A DNA stretch of 64,000 nt from the NCBI GenBank assembly GCA_902536305.1, contig CACAWX010000001.1, positions 62,001 to 126,000 of the forward strand, given 5' to 3'. Source of the stretch: an uncultured Pelagibacteraceae bacterium (lineage in GTDB: Bacteria > Pseudomonadota > Alphaproteobacteria > Pelagibacterales > Pelagibacteraceae). Below, piece after piece: positions 1 to 8,989 of this stretch. Under the pieces are notes generated by a model. That model was given only the letters and a program-made list of their open reading frames with translations, was not told the origin of the DNA and did no database searches. A program made the position numbers and the translations under genes. The first letter of the stretch is position 1; each line of letters opens with the position of its first letter.

Positions 1-4
1 ATTT

Positions 5-757
5 ATGAATAATTTAAAGGCAATTAAAAGAGAGATCAGCTCTTCAGGTTCAAATAATAAGTTGAGATCTGAGGGGTTAATACCTGCTATTTTATATGGC
101 GGAAAAGAAGCTAACAAAAATATTTCAATAGAAAAAAAAGATATTAAAAATTTAATTCACTCAGAAACATTTTTATCAAAAGTTTTGGAATTAGACATTG
201 ATGGAAAAAAAGAAAGAGTAATTCCAAGAGACATAGCGTTTAATTTTGTTTCAGAGGAGCCTATTCACATAGACTTTATGAGAATAGTTTCAGGTAAAAA
301 AATTATTCTAGAAATACCAGTAAAATTTACAAATCATCCTGACTCACCGGGATTAAAAAGAGGCGGAGTGTTAAATATTGTTAGAAGAAAAGTTGAATTA
401 AGATGTCCTGCTGAAAATATACCTGACGAAATAATTATTGATTTATCTGGAACTGATATCGGCACAAGCATTAAAATTTCATCAGTCAAATTACCAGATA
501 ATATTGTCCCAACTATAACAGACCGTGATTTCGTTATAGCAACAGTTGCTTCTCCAACCGTTATGAAGGAGCCAGAGAAGCCAGCTGAAGATGAAGCAGT
601 AGCTGAAGGTGCTGAAGGTGAGGCTCCAGCAGAGGGAGCTGAAGCAGCAGCTAAAGATGGAGAGGGAGCTAAGAAAGATGATAAAGCTAAAGAAGGTGCT
701 GATAAAAAACCTGACGAAAAAAAACCTGCTGAAAAGAAACCTACTGAAAAAAAATAA
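5..757 (+). CDS. rplY: 50S ribosomal protein L25 (general stress protein Ctc type)
   Basis: This is the 5S rRNA-binding protein L25 of the large ribosomal subunit, in the long Ctc/TL5 form: an N-terminal L25 domain (about residues 1-90, with the YGG segment near residue 31) followed by a C-terminal beta domain to about residue 185. After that comes a low-complexity tail of about 65 residues rich in Ala, Glu, Lys and Pro, with a run of EKK/AEKK/TEKK units at the end. The tail is acidic first and basic last. The pth gene follows after 5 bp, so the two are probably co-transcribed. The start lies 5 bp into the window, so its RBS cannot be seen. Family assignment is secure; any role for the tail is unknown. 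Confidence 0.95.
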   Translation: MNNLKAIKREISSSGSNNKLRSEGLIPAILYGGKEANKNISIEKKDIKNLIHSETFLSKVLELDIDGKKERVIPRDIAFNFVSEEPIHIDFMRIVSGKKIILEIPVKFTNHPDSPGLKRGGVLNIVRRKVELRCPAENIPDEIIIDLSGTDIGTSIKISSVKLPDNIVPTITDRDFVIATVASPTVMKEPEKPAEDEAVAEGAEGEAPAEGAEAAAKDGEGAKKDDKAKEGADKKPDEKKPAEKKPTEKK

Positions 758-762
758 TTAAT

Positions 763-1335
763 ATGCTTTTACTTGTCGGATTGGGCAATCCTGGGTCCAA
801 CTATACTAATACTAGACACAATATTGGTTTTAAAATTATTGATGCTATAAACGCTCACTTTAAACTTTCTAAACAGAAACCAAAATTTAAGGGTTTGCTC
901 ACCACTGGGAATATTGATGAACAAAAAATCTATGCTATTAAGCCTTTAACTTTTATGAATAACTCAGGGACAGCTGTCAAAGAGCTAATAGATTACTTTA
1001 AGATTGACGCAAAAGATGTTTTTGTTTTTCATGACGATATGGATATTGATTTTGGAAAGATAAAAGCTAAATTTGGGGGCAGTAGTGCAGGTCATAATGG
1101 AATTGAGTCTATAGACAAATTTATTGGTAAAGATTACTCAAGAGTTCGTATAGGTATAGGTCAACCTAAACAAAAGAAAAAAGTAAATAATCATGTGTTG
1201 GAAGATTTTAAAGAGGATGAAGAAGAAAAAATCAACGATATTACAGGTAATATTGTTAAACAATTGCCTACCCTAATTCAAAAAAAAATAGATCTTTTTT
1301 CAAGTAAAGTAAATCAAGACCTTAATGGGATTTAA
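763..1335 (+). CDS. pth: peptidyl-tRNA hydrolase
   Basis: The enzyme cleaves the ester bond of peptidyl-tRNA released from stalled ribosomes, recycling tRNA in the cytoplasm. The N-terminus reads LLLVGLGNPG, with the catalytic His at residue 19 in TRHNIG. The FMNNSG segment and the HDDMD motif that supplies the second active-site acidic residue are also present. The length of 190 aa is normal for bacterial Pth. It sits between rplY (5 bp upstream) and ychF (11 bp overlap), the common alphaproteobacterial order rplY-pth-ychF, which suggests one translation-related operon. Nothing is unusual. Confidence 0.97.
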   Translation: MLLLVGLGNPGSNYTNTRHNIGFKIIDAINAHFKLSKQKPKFKGLLTTGNIDEQKIYAIKPLTFMNNSGTAVKELIDYFKIDAKDVFVFHDDMDIDFGKIKAKFGGSSAGHNGIESIDKFIGKDYSRVRIGIGQPKQKKKVNNHVLEDFKEDEEEKINDITGNIVKQLPTLIQKKIDLFSSKVNQDLNGI

Positions 1336-2395
1336 ATGTGGAATAGTTGGACTTCCAAATGTTGGTAAGTCTACTTTGTTTAACGCATTAACAGCCTCAA
1401 AAAATGCAGAAGCAGCAAACTTTCCCTTTTGTACTATAGATCCAAATATTGGAATTGTTGATGTGGTAGATGAAAGACTGGATCAACTAACTAAATTATC
1501 CAATTCTAAAAAGAAGATCTACACAAATATAACTTTCGTAGATATTGCAGGTTTGGTTAAAGGGGCTTCAAAAGGTGAGGGTTTAGGTAATAAATTTCTT
1601 TCCCATATAAAAGAAGTTGACGCAATCATTCACTTAGTAAGGTGCTTTGAGTCAGATAAGATTACTCATGTCAATTCAAAAATTAACCCCGTGGATGATC
1701 TTGAAACTATAAAAACAGAAATAATACTTTCAGATTTAGATATTATTCAAAAAAAACTGGAAAAGGGTAAAAAAAAATTACTCGGAGAAAAAGAAATAAA
1801 AATACTTGAGGACAAATTAAAACAATTAAATGATGGCAAAGAAGTAATCGCAAACGACAAAAATGAGGAAAAAATTCTTAATACCTTAGGTTTATTAAGT
1901 ATCAAACCAAAAATTATAGTTTGCAACGTTGATGAAGAAAGCCTAGCAAAAGGGAACACTTTTACCAAAAGTGTAAAAAAAAATTACCCAGAAGAAAAAG
2001 TAGTTACAATTTGTGCAGACATCGAAGATCAAATAATGAGTCTAGATAAAAATGAAAGAGAGACTTTCATGAAGGAAATAGGTCTTAACAAAACTGGTCT
2101 AAACCAACTAATCAAAGAGGGATATGAACTTTTAAACCTAGATACTTTTTTTACCTCTGGCCCTGAAGAAAGCAGAGCATGGACAGTGGAAAAAAATACA
2201 CCTGCGCCCAAGGCCGCGAGTGTCATACACACTGACTTTGAAAAGAATTTTATTAGGGCTGAAACAGTAACTTGTGAAGATTTTATTAAGTATGGAAGTG
2301 CTGAGAAATGTAAAGAGAACGGTAAATTAAGAATAGAGGGTAAAGACTATATTGTAAAAGATGGTGACGTTTTATACTTCCGTGTCAACCCTTGA
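1325..2395 (+). CDS. ychF: ribosome-binding ATPase/GTPase YchF (OLA1/Obg family)
   Basis: A translation-factor-related P-loop NTPase. The P-loop GLPNVGKST is at residues 9-17 and the G3 motif is in DIAGLVKGA. The G4 position reads NVDE rather than NKxD, which is the YchF hallmark associated with ATP preference. A C-terminal TGS domain ends in [10 protein letters not shown]. At 356 aa it is close to the usual 360-365. The start overlaps the end of pth by 11 bp, implying translational coupling. Its 3' end overlaps the convergent petC by 24 bp, so the two transcripts must be antisense to each other there. Confidence 0.96.
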   Translation: MGFKCGIVGLPNVGKSTLFNALTASKNAEAANFPFCTIDPNIGIVDVVDERLDQLTKLSNSKKKIYTNITFVDIAGLVKGASKGEGLGNKFLSHIKEVDAIIHLVRCFESDKITHVNSKINPVDDLETIKTEIILSDLDIIQKKLEKGKKKLLGEKEIKILEDKLKQLNDGKEVIANDKNEEKILNTLGLLSIKPKIIVCNVDEESLAKGNTFTKSVKKNYPEEKVVTICADIEDQIMSLDKNERETFMKEIGLNKTGLNQLIKEGYELLNLDTFFTSGPEESRAWTVEKNTPAPKAASVIHTDFEKNFIRAETVTCEDFIKYGSAEKCKENGKLRIEGKDYIVKDGDVLYFRVNP

Positions 2396-3154
2396 CCAAA
2401 TCTTCTTCATGCTCAAATATACCAGAGTGGTTAACAGTACTAAGTAAATAATTACTTTAACCCCTGTTCTATGTCTTTCCTCTAGTTCAGGTTCGGCTGC
2501 CCATGCTAAAAATGTTGTTACATCTTTTGCCATTTGGTCAACGGTAGAAACTGTACCGTCTGCATATTCTATCAATCCATCTTCAAGGTTGTTTGGCATT
2601 TTGATTTTATTTCCTATCATATACTTATTATAATACACTCCTTGATCTAAAGTTACTCCTGGCGGCGGGTCTTCGTAACCTACTAAAACAGAGTAAATAT
2701 AATTTGCCCCTCCTTTTCTTGCTTTAACTAGAACAGACATATCTGGAGGATATGCGCCTCCATTTGCTGCTGCTGCTGCCTCCTTATTGGGATGAGGACT
2801 TACAAACATATCAGATGGTCTGCCAGGTCTAGTAAACATTTCACCCTGACTGTCTGGTCCGTCAGTAACCTCGAAACTTGCTGCGATAGCTTTTACTTCT
2901 GCCTCTGTAAATTCAGGACCACCAGACTCTCCGAGATTTCTGTAACTAAGATATTGCATAGAATGACACGAAGAGCAAACTTCTTTATAAACTTGAAAAC
3001 CTCTCTGCAATGATGCTCTATCGAAAGTTCCTGTTAAACCCTTAAAACTCCAATCCACCTTTATTGGATCGGTCATTTCAGCGCTGTGTAAAGGTTTAAT
3101 TGTGAGGAAAAGTAGTATGATTATTTTGTTTAAACTTATATTAAACTTTTTCAT
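2372..3154 (-). CDS. petC: ubiquinol-cytochrome c reductase, cytochrome c1
   Basis: Haem-c subunit of the bc1 complex (complex III), passing electrons from the Rieske protein to soluble cytochrome c on the periplasmic side. An N-terminal signal peptide (hydrophobic core about residues 9-24, ending near HSAEM) is followed by the covalent haem site CSSCH at residues 60-64. The axial Met lies in KIKMPNN, and one C-terminal anchor helix (about residues 233-252) holds it in the membrane. It is the third gene of petA-petB-petC and overlaps petB by 14 bp. Its 3' end overlaps ychF on the other strand. The size of 260 aa is normal for an alphaproteobacterium. Confidence 0.97.
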   Translation of the reverse strand: MKKFNISLNKIIILLFLTIKPLHSAEMTDPIKVDWSFKGLTGTFDRASLQRGFQVYKEVCSSCHSMQYLSYRNLGESGGPEFTEAEVKAIAASFEVTDGPDSQGEMFTRPGRPSDMFVSPHPNKEAAAAANGGAYPPDMSVLVKARKGGANYIYSVLVGYEDPPPGVTLDQGVYYNKYMIGNKIKMPNNLEDGLIEYADGTVSTVDQMAKDVTTFLAWAAEPELEERHRTGVKVIIYLVLLTTLVYLSMKKIWSRVDTEV

Positions 3155-4400
3155 TTAATTTCCGTGCTAGAGACGGTTCTGCTCCTCCAGTCATAACTGG
3201 CTCAGATATACTCATAGGGATAGGATCAGTTTTCTCAAGTAAACCTACTACTGGTAAAATAACTATAAAGTGTAAGAAGTAATAAATAGTTCCTACTCTT
3301 GCCAAAACTAAATAAACTCCTTCAGCTGGCATAGCACCAACATAACCTAACATTAAAACGTCTATAACTAAGATCCAAAAGAATTGTCTATAAAGAGGTC
3401 TAAATACAGCAGACCTAACTTTTGAAGTATCTAACCAAGGCAATACAAATAAAATAAATATTGCGCTGAACATTAAAATTACTCCACCTAGCTTATCAGG
3501 AACTGATCTTAAAATTGCATAAAAAGGTAATAGATACCACTCAGGTACTATGTGAGCTGGAGTTACTAGTGGATTTGCTGGAATGTAGTTATCTGAATGA
3601 CCTAAAACATTTGGTGTAAAAAATACAAATCCAGCGAATATAATCATGAACACTAATAATGCAAAAGCGTCTTTAATAGTTATATATGGATGGAATGGTA
3701 CAGTATCTTTTGAAGGTTTCTTTATATCTATACCAACTGGATTGTTATTACCTGGAATATGCAAAGCCCAGATATGCAAAACAACTAATCCTAAAATTAA
3801 AAAAGGAAATAAATAGTGTAAGCTAAAAAATCTATTCAATGTAGGGTTGTCGACTGAATACGCACCCCATAACCATGTAGTAATACTCTCTCCAACTAGT
3901 GGTATAGCGCTAAATAAATTAGTTATTACTGTTGCCCCCCAAAAACTCATTTGTCCCCATGGCAAGACATAACCTAGAAAAGCAGCTGCCATCATGAGTA
4001 AGTAGATCATTAGTCCTAATATCCATATTATTTCTCTTGGTGACTTATATGAACCATAGAATAGAGATCTAAATATATGTATGTAGACTGCAAGGAAAAA
4101 CATAGATGCTCCATTACTATGGATATATCTAATTAACCATCCATAATTAACGTTTCTCATAATATGTTCAACACTTCCGAATGCTAAATCTGCATGTGCA
4201 ACATAATGCATTGCAAGAACTATTCCTGTAACAATCTGTGTTATTAAACAAAAAGTCAGAATACCACCGAAAGTCCACCAATAATTTAAATTTTTTGGAG
4301 TTGGGTAATCAGTTAAATGGGCGCCTAAAGTTAATAAAGGTAGACGATCGTTAAACCATTTTGCAGCTTTTGATTTAGGTATGTATTCCTGATCACTCAT
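3141..4400 (-). CDS. petB: ubiquinol-cytochrome c reductase, cytochrome b
   Basis: Membrane core of complex III, carrying the two b haems and both quinone sites. Characteristic segments are present: the first haem-binding helix ([12 protein letters not shown]), the [17 protein letters not shown] stretch lining the Qo site, and [14 protein letters not shown]. The latter is the cytochrome b PEWY motif, essential at the Qo site. About eight hydrophobic helices are visible. At 419 aa it is a full-length, mitochondrial-type cytochrome b rather than a split b6/subunit IV. It lies 12 bp downstream of petA and overlaps petC by 14 bp, giving a single operon. Confidence 0.98.
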   Translation of the reverse strand: MSDQEYIPKSKAAKWFNDRLPLLTLGAHLTDYPTPKNLNYWWTFGGILTFCLITQIVTGIVLAMHYVAHADLAFGSVEHIMRNVNYGWLIRYIHSNGASMFFLAVYIHIFRSLFYGSYKSPREIIWILGLMIYLLMMAAAFLGYVLPWGQMSFWGATVITNLFSAIPLVGESITTWLWGAYSVDNPTLNRFFSLHYLFPFLILGLVVLHIWALHIPGNNNPVGIDIKKPSKDTVPFHPYITIKDAFALLVFMIIFAGFVFFTPNVLGHSDNYIPANPLVTPAHIVPEWYLLPFYAILRSVPDKLGGVILMFSAIFILFVLPWLDTSKVRSAVFRPLYRQFFWILVIDVLMLGYVGAMPAEGVYLVLARVGTIYYFLHFIVILPVVGLLEKTDPIPMSISEPVMTGGAEPSLARKLNEKV

Positions 4401-4412
4401 AATTATTTCTAT

Positions 4413-4934
4413 TTATCCAATTTTAATAGTGTTGTTATCTAAAAACTCAAATTTAGGTATTTCCATGTTAGTCGGAGCAGGACCTTTTCTAACCCTACCG
4501 GATACATCGTAATGAGAACCGTGGCACGGGCAGAACCATCCGTTGTAATCACCTTTATCTTTTAAAGGGACACATCCTAGATGAGTACAAACACCTAACA
4601 TAACTAACCATTCATCTTTACCCTCTTTTACTCTCTCTTCATCATTTTGAGGATCGGGCAAATCGTCCAGGTTTACTGCTCTAGCCTCTTGTATTTCTCC
4701 AGGTGTTCTTCTTTTTACAAAAATTGGTTTTCCTCTCCACAAAACAGTAATTGATTTTCCAGGTTCCACTTGGCTAATATCAACTTCTGTGGTTGCTAAC
4801 GCTTGTTGTGCTTTGTCTGGATTCATTTGGTCAATCATTGGCCAAATAACTGCTCCCACACCAACGGCTCCGATGGTGTAGCTAGCTGTAAATAAAAAAT
4901 CTCTTCTGTTTACTTTTTTTTCTTCTTTGCTCAT
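4413..4934 (-). CDS. petA: ubiquinol-cytochrome c reductase, Rieske iron-sulfur subunit
   Basis: 2Fe-2S subunit of complex III. The cluster-binding boxes are CTHLGC (residues 116-121) and CPCHGSH (135-141). The expected ligands are C116, H118, C135 and H138, with C121 and C137 forming the usual disulfide. The N-terminus carries a twin-arginine motif (NRRDFLFTAS, Arg10-Arg11) before an uncleaved anchor helix (about 16-33), as expected for a Tat-exported Rieske protein. It is the first gene of petABC. The 89-bp gap to divergent trmL must hold the operon promoter, although no convincing -35/-10 pair stands out. Confidence 0.97.
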   Translation of the reverse strand: MSKEEKKVNRRDFLFTASYTIGAVGVGAVIWPMIDQMNPDKAQQALATTEVDISQVEPGKSITVLWRGKPIFVKRRTPGEIQEARAVNLDDLPDPQNDEERVKEGKDEWLVMLGVCTHLGCVPLKDKGDYNGWFCPCHGSHYDVSGRVRKGPAPTNMEIPKFEFLDNNTIKIG

Positions 4935-5023
4935 TTATTTAAGTGCTTATAATGTAATTATCAAATAAGACTAAATAATTCTATTTTCTAGGGTCAGAAT
5001 GACACATAAATTAAGGAATATTA

Positions 5024-5473
5024 ATGCACATAGCTCTTTATAAGCCTGATATTCCTCAAAATACTGCAGCTATAATTAGGTTGGGAGCCTGCCTAAGTCT
5101 AAAGATTCACATAATCGAACCTTGTGGTTTTAACTTACACGACTCAAGATTTAAAAGGGTAGTGATGGACTATATTGGGCTAAGTAAAATATTTAGATAC
5201 CAAGATTATGATGATTTTATAAATAAAAACAAAAAAAAAAGAATAATTCTTATGACAACTAAAGCAAAAAAATATTATCATAAGTTTAAATTTAAAAAAG
5301 ATGATATATTATTATTTGGCAGAGAAAGCGCAGGTGTACCAAACAATTTGCATAAAACTATAAAAGATAAAATAAAAATACCAATGAATAAAAATACTAG
5401 ATCTCTAAATGTTGCTATGAGCGTAGCAATAATCTCTGCTGAGGCTTTAAGGCAAAATAATTTATTGAAATAA
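5024..5473 (+). CDS. trmL: tRNA (cytidine(34)-2'-O)-methyltransferase, TrmL/SPOUT family
   Basis: Methylates the 2'-OH of wobble nucleotide 34 in certain leucine tRNAs, using S-adenosylmethionine. The opening HIALYKPDIPQNTAAIIRLGA is a family signature. The C-terminal knot segments FGRESAGVP and PMNKNTRSLNVAMSVAIISAE are the SAM-binding trefoil-knot motifs of SPOUT enzymes. The length of 149 aa is typical. The stop codon overlaps the hemF start in TAATG, so the two are translationally coupled. The gene is divergent from petA. Confidence 0.93.
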   Translation: MHIALYKPDIPQNTAAIIRLGACLSLKIHIIEPCGFNLHDSRFKRVVMDYIGLSKIFRYQDYDDFINKNKKKRIILMTTKAKKYYHKFKFKKDDILLFGRESAGVPNNLHKTIKDKIKIPMNKNTRSLNVAMSVAIISAEALRQNNLLK

Positions 5474-6297
5474 TGATCAATTCAGAATTTAGAAAAAAGA
5501 TGGCAGATAGTTGGTTTTCATATTTACAAGTACAAATATGTAAATCATTTGAAAACTTAGAAGGTAATAAATTAAAATTTTCCAAAAGAGATTGGTACAA
5601 AAAAAATATTAAAGAAGGTGGAGGAACATCTTATCTTTTAACTAAAGGTAAAATTTTTGATAAAGTAGGAGTAAATAAATCAACTGTATCTGGAACGTTT
5701 CCCAAACAATTTAGATCAAAAATTTTTGGAGCAGAAAGAGATGGTAAATATTGGGCATCAGGAATTTCTATAGTTGCTCATATGAAAAATCCAAAAATAC
5801 CCGCAATTCATTTTAATACAAGATTTATTGTGACATCTAAAGAATGGTTTGGTGGAGGTATGGACGCAACTCCTAGTCATACGGATTTTAAAGAAAGTAA
5901 AATTATTCATAACGAATTAAAAAAAATTTGTTTACAAAATAAAAAAAATTATAAAAAATATCAAAAATGGTGTGATGAATATTTTTACTTGCCTCATAGA
6001 AAAGAAGCTAGAGGAATTGGTGGAATTTTTTTCGATTATGAAACAAAAGATTGGATTAAAAACTTCAAGTTTGTACGAGAACTTGGTTTTGTGTTTATTG
6101 ATATTTCGAATAAAATAATTAATAGAAAAAAAAATTTTAAATATTCAAAAAAAGATAAAGAAAAACAATTGTTTAAACGTGGTAGATATGTGGAGTTTAA
6201 TCTTTTGTATGATAGAGGTACTAAGTTTGGTTTAAATTCTGGAGGTAATATCGACTCTATTTTGATGTCTTTACCGCCAGAAGCTAAGTGGAAATAA
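5473..6297 (+). CDS. hemF: oxygen-dependent coproporphyrinogen III oxidase
   Basis: Catalyses O2-dependent oxidative decarboxylation of coproporphyrinogen III to protoporphyrinogen IX in haem synthesis. Diagnostic segments are FGGGMDATPSH, WCDEYFYLPHRKEARGIGGIFFDY and the C-terminal EFNLLYDRGTKFGL...GGNIDSILMSLPPEAKW. Its 274 aa are slightly shorter than E. coli HemF (299), with a reduced N-terminus. It is coupled to trmL by TAATG, and greA starts 3 bp after its stop. Use of HemF fits an obligately aerobic cell; no hemN is present in this window. Confidence 0.96.
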   Translation: MINSEFRKKMADSWFSYLQVQICKSFENLEGNKLKFSKRDWYKKNIKEGGGTSYLLTKGKIFDKVGVNKSTVSGTFPKQFRSKIFGAERDGKYWASGISIVAHMKNPKIPAIHFNTRFIVTSKEWFGGGMDATPSHTDFKESKIIHNELKKICLQNKKNYKKYQKWCDEYFYLPHRKEARGIGGIFFDYETKDWIKNFKFVRELGFVFIDISNKIINRKKNFKYSKKDKEKQLFKRGRYVEFNLLYDRGTKFGLNSGGNIDSILMSLPPEAKWK

Positions 6298-6299
6298 TT

Positions 6300-6776
6300 A
6301 TGGATAAAGAACCTATAACAGTGAACGGTCTTCAAAAACTAAAGTTAGAGTTAGAGGATTTAAAAAATGTTCAAAGACCAAAAGTTGTTGAGGCTATTGC
6401 TGAAGCAAGATCCCATGGAGATCTGAAAGAAAATGCTGAATATCATGCAGCAAAAGAACAGCAAGGTTTAATTGAAGGACGAGTTCTTGCTATTAACGAT
6501 TTAATAGCTCGTGCAAATGTAATTGATGTGACCAAAATTGAAAATAACGGAAAAGTAATCTTTGGTTCAACAATAAAACTAAAAGATTTAGAAACAGAAA
6601 AAGAAATTAGCTATAAATTAGTCGGTCAAGATGAAGCTAATATAAAAGAAAATTTAATTTTTTTTAAGAGTCCAATTGGAAAAGCTTTAATCGGTAAAGA
6701 AAAAAGTGAAATAGTGGCCGTAAATACTCCATCTGGTGAAAAAAACTTTGAAATATTGAACGTAGAGTATGTTTAA
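6300..6776 (+). CDS. greA: transcription elongation factor GreA
   Basis: Rescues backtracked RNA polymerase by stimulating cleavage of the nascent transcript. The N-terminal coiled coil contains EARSHGDLKENAEYHAAKEQQ, which carries the tip acidic residues. The C-terminal FKBP-like domain ends in SPSGEKNFEILNVEYV-like sequence. The ORF track starts at a GTG at 6288, inside hemF. The ATG at 6300 (MDKEPITVNG) is preferred because it gives the family-typical 158 aa and follows the hemF stop directly. The 3' end overlaps the convergent CCA-adding enzyme gene by 4 bp. Confidence 0.95.
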   Translation: MDKEPITVNGLQKLKLELEDLKNVQRPKVVEAIAEARSHGDLKENAEYHAAKEQQGLIEGRVLAINDLIARANVIDVTKIENNGKVIFGSTIKLKDLETEKEISYKLVGQDEANIKENLIFFKSPIGKALIGKEKSEIVAVNTPSGEKNFEILNVEYV

Positions 6777-8035
6777 TTAGAGTTTAATCGAATTATTTCT
6801 TTCATCTGATCCTCTGAAATTTTAAAATTATTTTTAATCCATTCTTCCTCTATTTTCTTCAATACTCTGCCAATTTGGCTACCTTGTTTCATTCCATTAT
6901 CAATCAAATATTTTCCATCAACTGGAAGCTTTTGTTTTTTTGATTGAAGTATTTTTTTTAAAGTCTCGGAGAAATCTTTAAACTTTAATTTTTCATTAAT
7001 AACAAAATTTAAAATATTTAAATTTATTAAGTGATTTTTGCCATTAAGATAAATATTTTTTTTTAAGTCTTTGTTAAAAAAATATTTATTTCCTTTAATT
7101 AGTATTATATTTTTTGCAGAAATATGTAAATTCTCTTTAATATTATTCGAAACGTTATATTTATGTACGAAATATTCATGATTATTTTTTTCATCTATAA
7201 GAAGCACTGCTAATAAAAGCTCTCTGTTTACTTGAGTATAATCGCAAATCTTTGCTAGACGTTCTAAGCGCTTTAGATTTTCAAATTCTGGAAATATCAA
7301 AGAAAAAATTTCTTTTAAATGTGTGCTTTCATTTAAATTTATAAAATTTTCTAAATCTAATATCTTATATAATTCAATTAAAATTCTCTCTTTTGAGATT
7401 TTTTTTATTCCGTCTAAATTTTGTTTGATTGCATCAATTGTTGATAGTTCGACTTTGCTGTCATACATTATTTTAAATCTTAAAAATCTTATGATACGCA
7501 AATAATCTTCCTCTATTCTTTTTCGAGGATCTCCAATAAACTTTACATTATTATTTTTTAAATCAACGGTTCCCATTTGAGGGTCAAATATCTTTCCATT
7601 AATATCAAGATAAATTGCATTCATAGTAAAATCTCTTCTTTCTGAGTCTAATTGCCAATCATCAATATACTCAACCTCGGCATGTCGACCGTCAGTTTCG
7701 ACATCTTTTCTGAGAGTTGTTATTTCTAGATTAAATTTATCAGTAACAAGAGTAACCGTTCCATGTTTTATACCAGTTTCAACTATGTTAAATTTTGTAT
7801 TTAAAAATTTTTCCTTTATCTCTTCTACGCTCAATGTTGTTGCGATATCAATATCGTCAATTTTATCATTGGATAAATATTTTCTAACACAACCACCTAC
7901 AAATCGAGCGGTTACGGTATCAGCTGAAGAACCCTCTTGAATTTTGTTAAAAACAAATTTTAAGTCTTTATCTTTATAGAATGGAAATAAGTTTCGTTTA
8001 ATTTTATTTATGAAGTTGAAACTTAAATTAAGCAT
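6773..8035 (-). CDS. cca: CCA tRNA nucleotidyltransferase / poly(A) polymerase family
   Basis: Class II nucleotidyltransferase of the type alphaproteobacteria use to add or repair the 3' CCA of tRNAs. The N-terminal palm has GGCVRKYL (about residue 47) and the catalytic DxD in DDIDIATT. It also has RRDFTMNAIYLD and EEDYLRIIRFLRF, the standard poly(A) polymerase/CCA enzyme motifs. Its 420 aa fit the alphaproteobacterial form. It lies just downstream of a tRNA-Gln gene on the same strand. That tRNA already encodes CCA, so repair is a plausible role there. Discrimination from a true poly(A) polymerase is not certain from sequence alone. Confidence 0.88.
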   Translation of the reverse strand: MLNLSFNFINKIKRNLFPFYKDKDLKFVFNKIQEGSSADTVTARFVGGCVRKYLSNDKIDDIDIATTLSVEEIKEKFLNTKFNIVETGIKHGTVTLVTDKFNLEITTLRKDVETDGRHAEVEYIDDWQLDSERRDFTMNAIYLDINGKIFDPQMGTVDLKNNNVKFIGDPRKRIEEDYLRIIRFLRFKIMYDSKVELSTIDAIKQNLDGIKKISKERILIELYKILDLENFINLNESTHLKEIFSLIFPEFENLKRLERLAKICDYTQVNRELLLAVLLIDEKNNHEYFVHKYNVSNNIKENLHISAKNIILIKGNKYFFNKDLKKNIYLNGKNHLINLNILNFVINEKLKFKDFSETLKKILQSKKQKLPVDGKYLIDNGMKQGSQIGRVLKKIEEEWIKNNFKISEDQMKEIIRLNSN

Positions 8036-8042
8036 ATATCTG

Positions 8043-8116
8043 TGGCTGGGGCACTAGGATTCGAACCTAGGATGGCGGTATCAAAAACCGCTGCCTTACC
8101 GCTTGGCTATGCCCCA
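8043..8116 (-). tRNA. tRNA-Gln (TTG anticodon)
   Basis: Read on the minus strand, the gene folds as a full cloverleaf. The acceptor stem TGGGGCA pairs with TGCCCCA, followed by discriminator G and an encoded CCA. The anticodon stem GCGGT/ACCGC encloses the loop TTTTGAT, giving anticodon TTG. The T arm is CCTAG-GTTCGAA-CTAGG-like with the TTCGA core. It is 74 nt long including CCA. It lies between ispE and cca, all on the minus strand. Confidence 0.96.
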
Positions 8117-8152
8117 ATGTTAAGAAATCTGATATATCATAAATCACCAAAA

Positions 8153-8986
8153 TTAAACAGTTTTCGCAAATGAAAACCAAAAACTTGGGAACTTGATTTT
8201 TAATTTATTTAAGGCTTTTTTTGCAGTTATTTGATCCTTGAATAAGCCGTAACAAACTGACCCAGATCCGGTCATTCTTGAAAAACAACACCCCTTTTCA
8301 TTTCTAATTGCTATTAATAATTTTTTTATAATGGGATATTTTTTTTCAACAATTGATTGTAAATCGTTATTTTCTTGAGAAATTACATTAATGAATTTAT
8401 TTTTAGTATTTATTTTACTATGAGATAATAGTTTCTTTTTGGAATACTTTCGTACCTTTGAATAAATCTCTTTTGTCGAGCATCTTATATTTGGCTTAAC
8501 CAGTATGAAAAATAATTTTTTTTTTTGGAAATAAGTAATATTTTTTAAATTGCTCAAAAAACCTTGTTTGCATAAAAAAAGTCTTAAATCTGTTCCAATT
8601 ATACTTTCTGCTTTATTTAATAAGCTTTTCGATATTTTACCTTTCAAGAGAACTTTTAAGATAGATGCTGCATTTCCAGTTCCCCCTCCTAAACCTCCAA
8701 AAACAGGAATATTTTTATTAATACTAACAGAATAATAATTTGAAATTATTTTAAGTTTTCTAAGAAATTTAAAAAGATTAATTATTGAATTGTTGTTTTT
8801 ATTTACCAATTTTGAAAAAGGGCCTTTAAAAAAAATTTTATCTTTTTTTTCTTTAATCTTTTTTAAATTAATTTTATCTGATAAATTTATTAAGCAGAAA
8901 TAAGATTGAATTTCATGAAGGCCGTCTTTACGCTTTGAATTAATTCTTAAAGATAAATTAATTTTAGCGTACGAACTTAAAACCAT
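8153..8986 (-). CDS. ispE: 4-diphosphocytidyl-2-C-methyl-D-erythritol kinase
   Basis: GHMP-family kinase of the MEP isoprenoid pathway, phosphorylating CDP-methylerythritol. The ATP-binding glycine loop PVFGGLGGGTGNAAS (about residues 89-104) is the GHMP motif 2. The N-terminal SYAKINLSLRI with Lys is the usual opening, and a C-terminal MTGSGSVCYGLF segment is motif 3. The length is 277 aa. It sits 3 bp after the TPR-protein gene on the same strand. Together with ispH elsewhere in the window it shows the cell makes isoprenoids by the MEP route, feeding ubiquinone and carotenoid synthesis. Confidence 0.94.
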   Translation of the reverse strand: MVLSSYAKINLSLRINSKRKDGLHEIQSYFCLINLSDKINLKKIKEKKDKIFFKGPFSKLVNKNNNSIINLFKFLRKLKIISNYYSVSINKNIPVFGGLGGGTGNAASILKVLLKGKISKSLLNKAESIIGTDLRLFLCKQGFLSNLKNITYFQKKKLFFILVKPNIRCSTKEIYSKVRKYSKKKLLSHSKINTKNKFINVISQENNDLQSIVEKKYPIIKKLLIAIRNEKGCCFSRMTGSGSVCYGLFKDQITAKKALNKLKIKFPSFWFSFAKTV

Positions 8987-8989
8987 AAT

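Noticed and set aside
6288-6299. GTG start for greA at 6288
   Set aside because: It overlaps hemF and adds four residues. ATG 6300 gives the exact family length of 158 aa.
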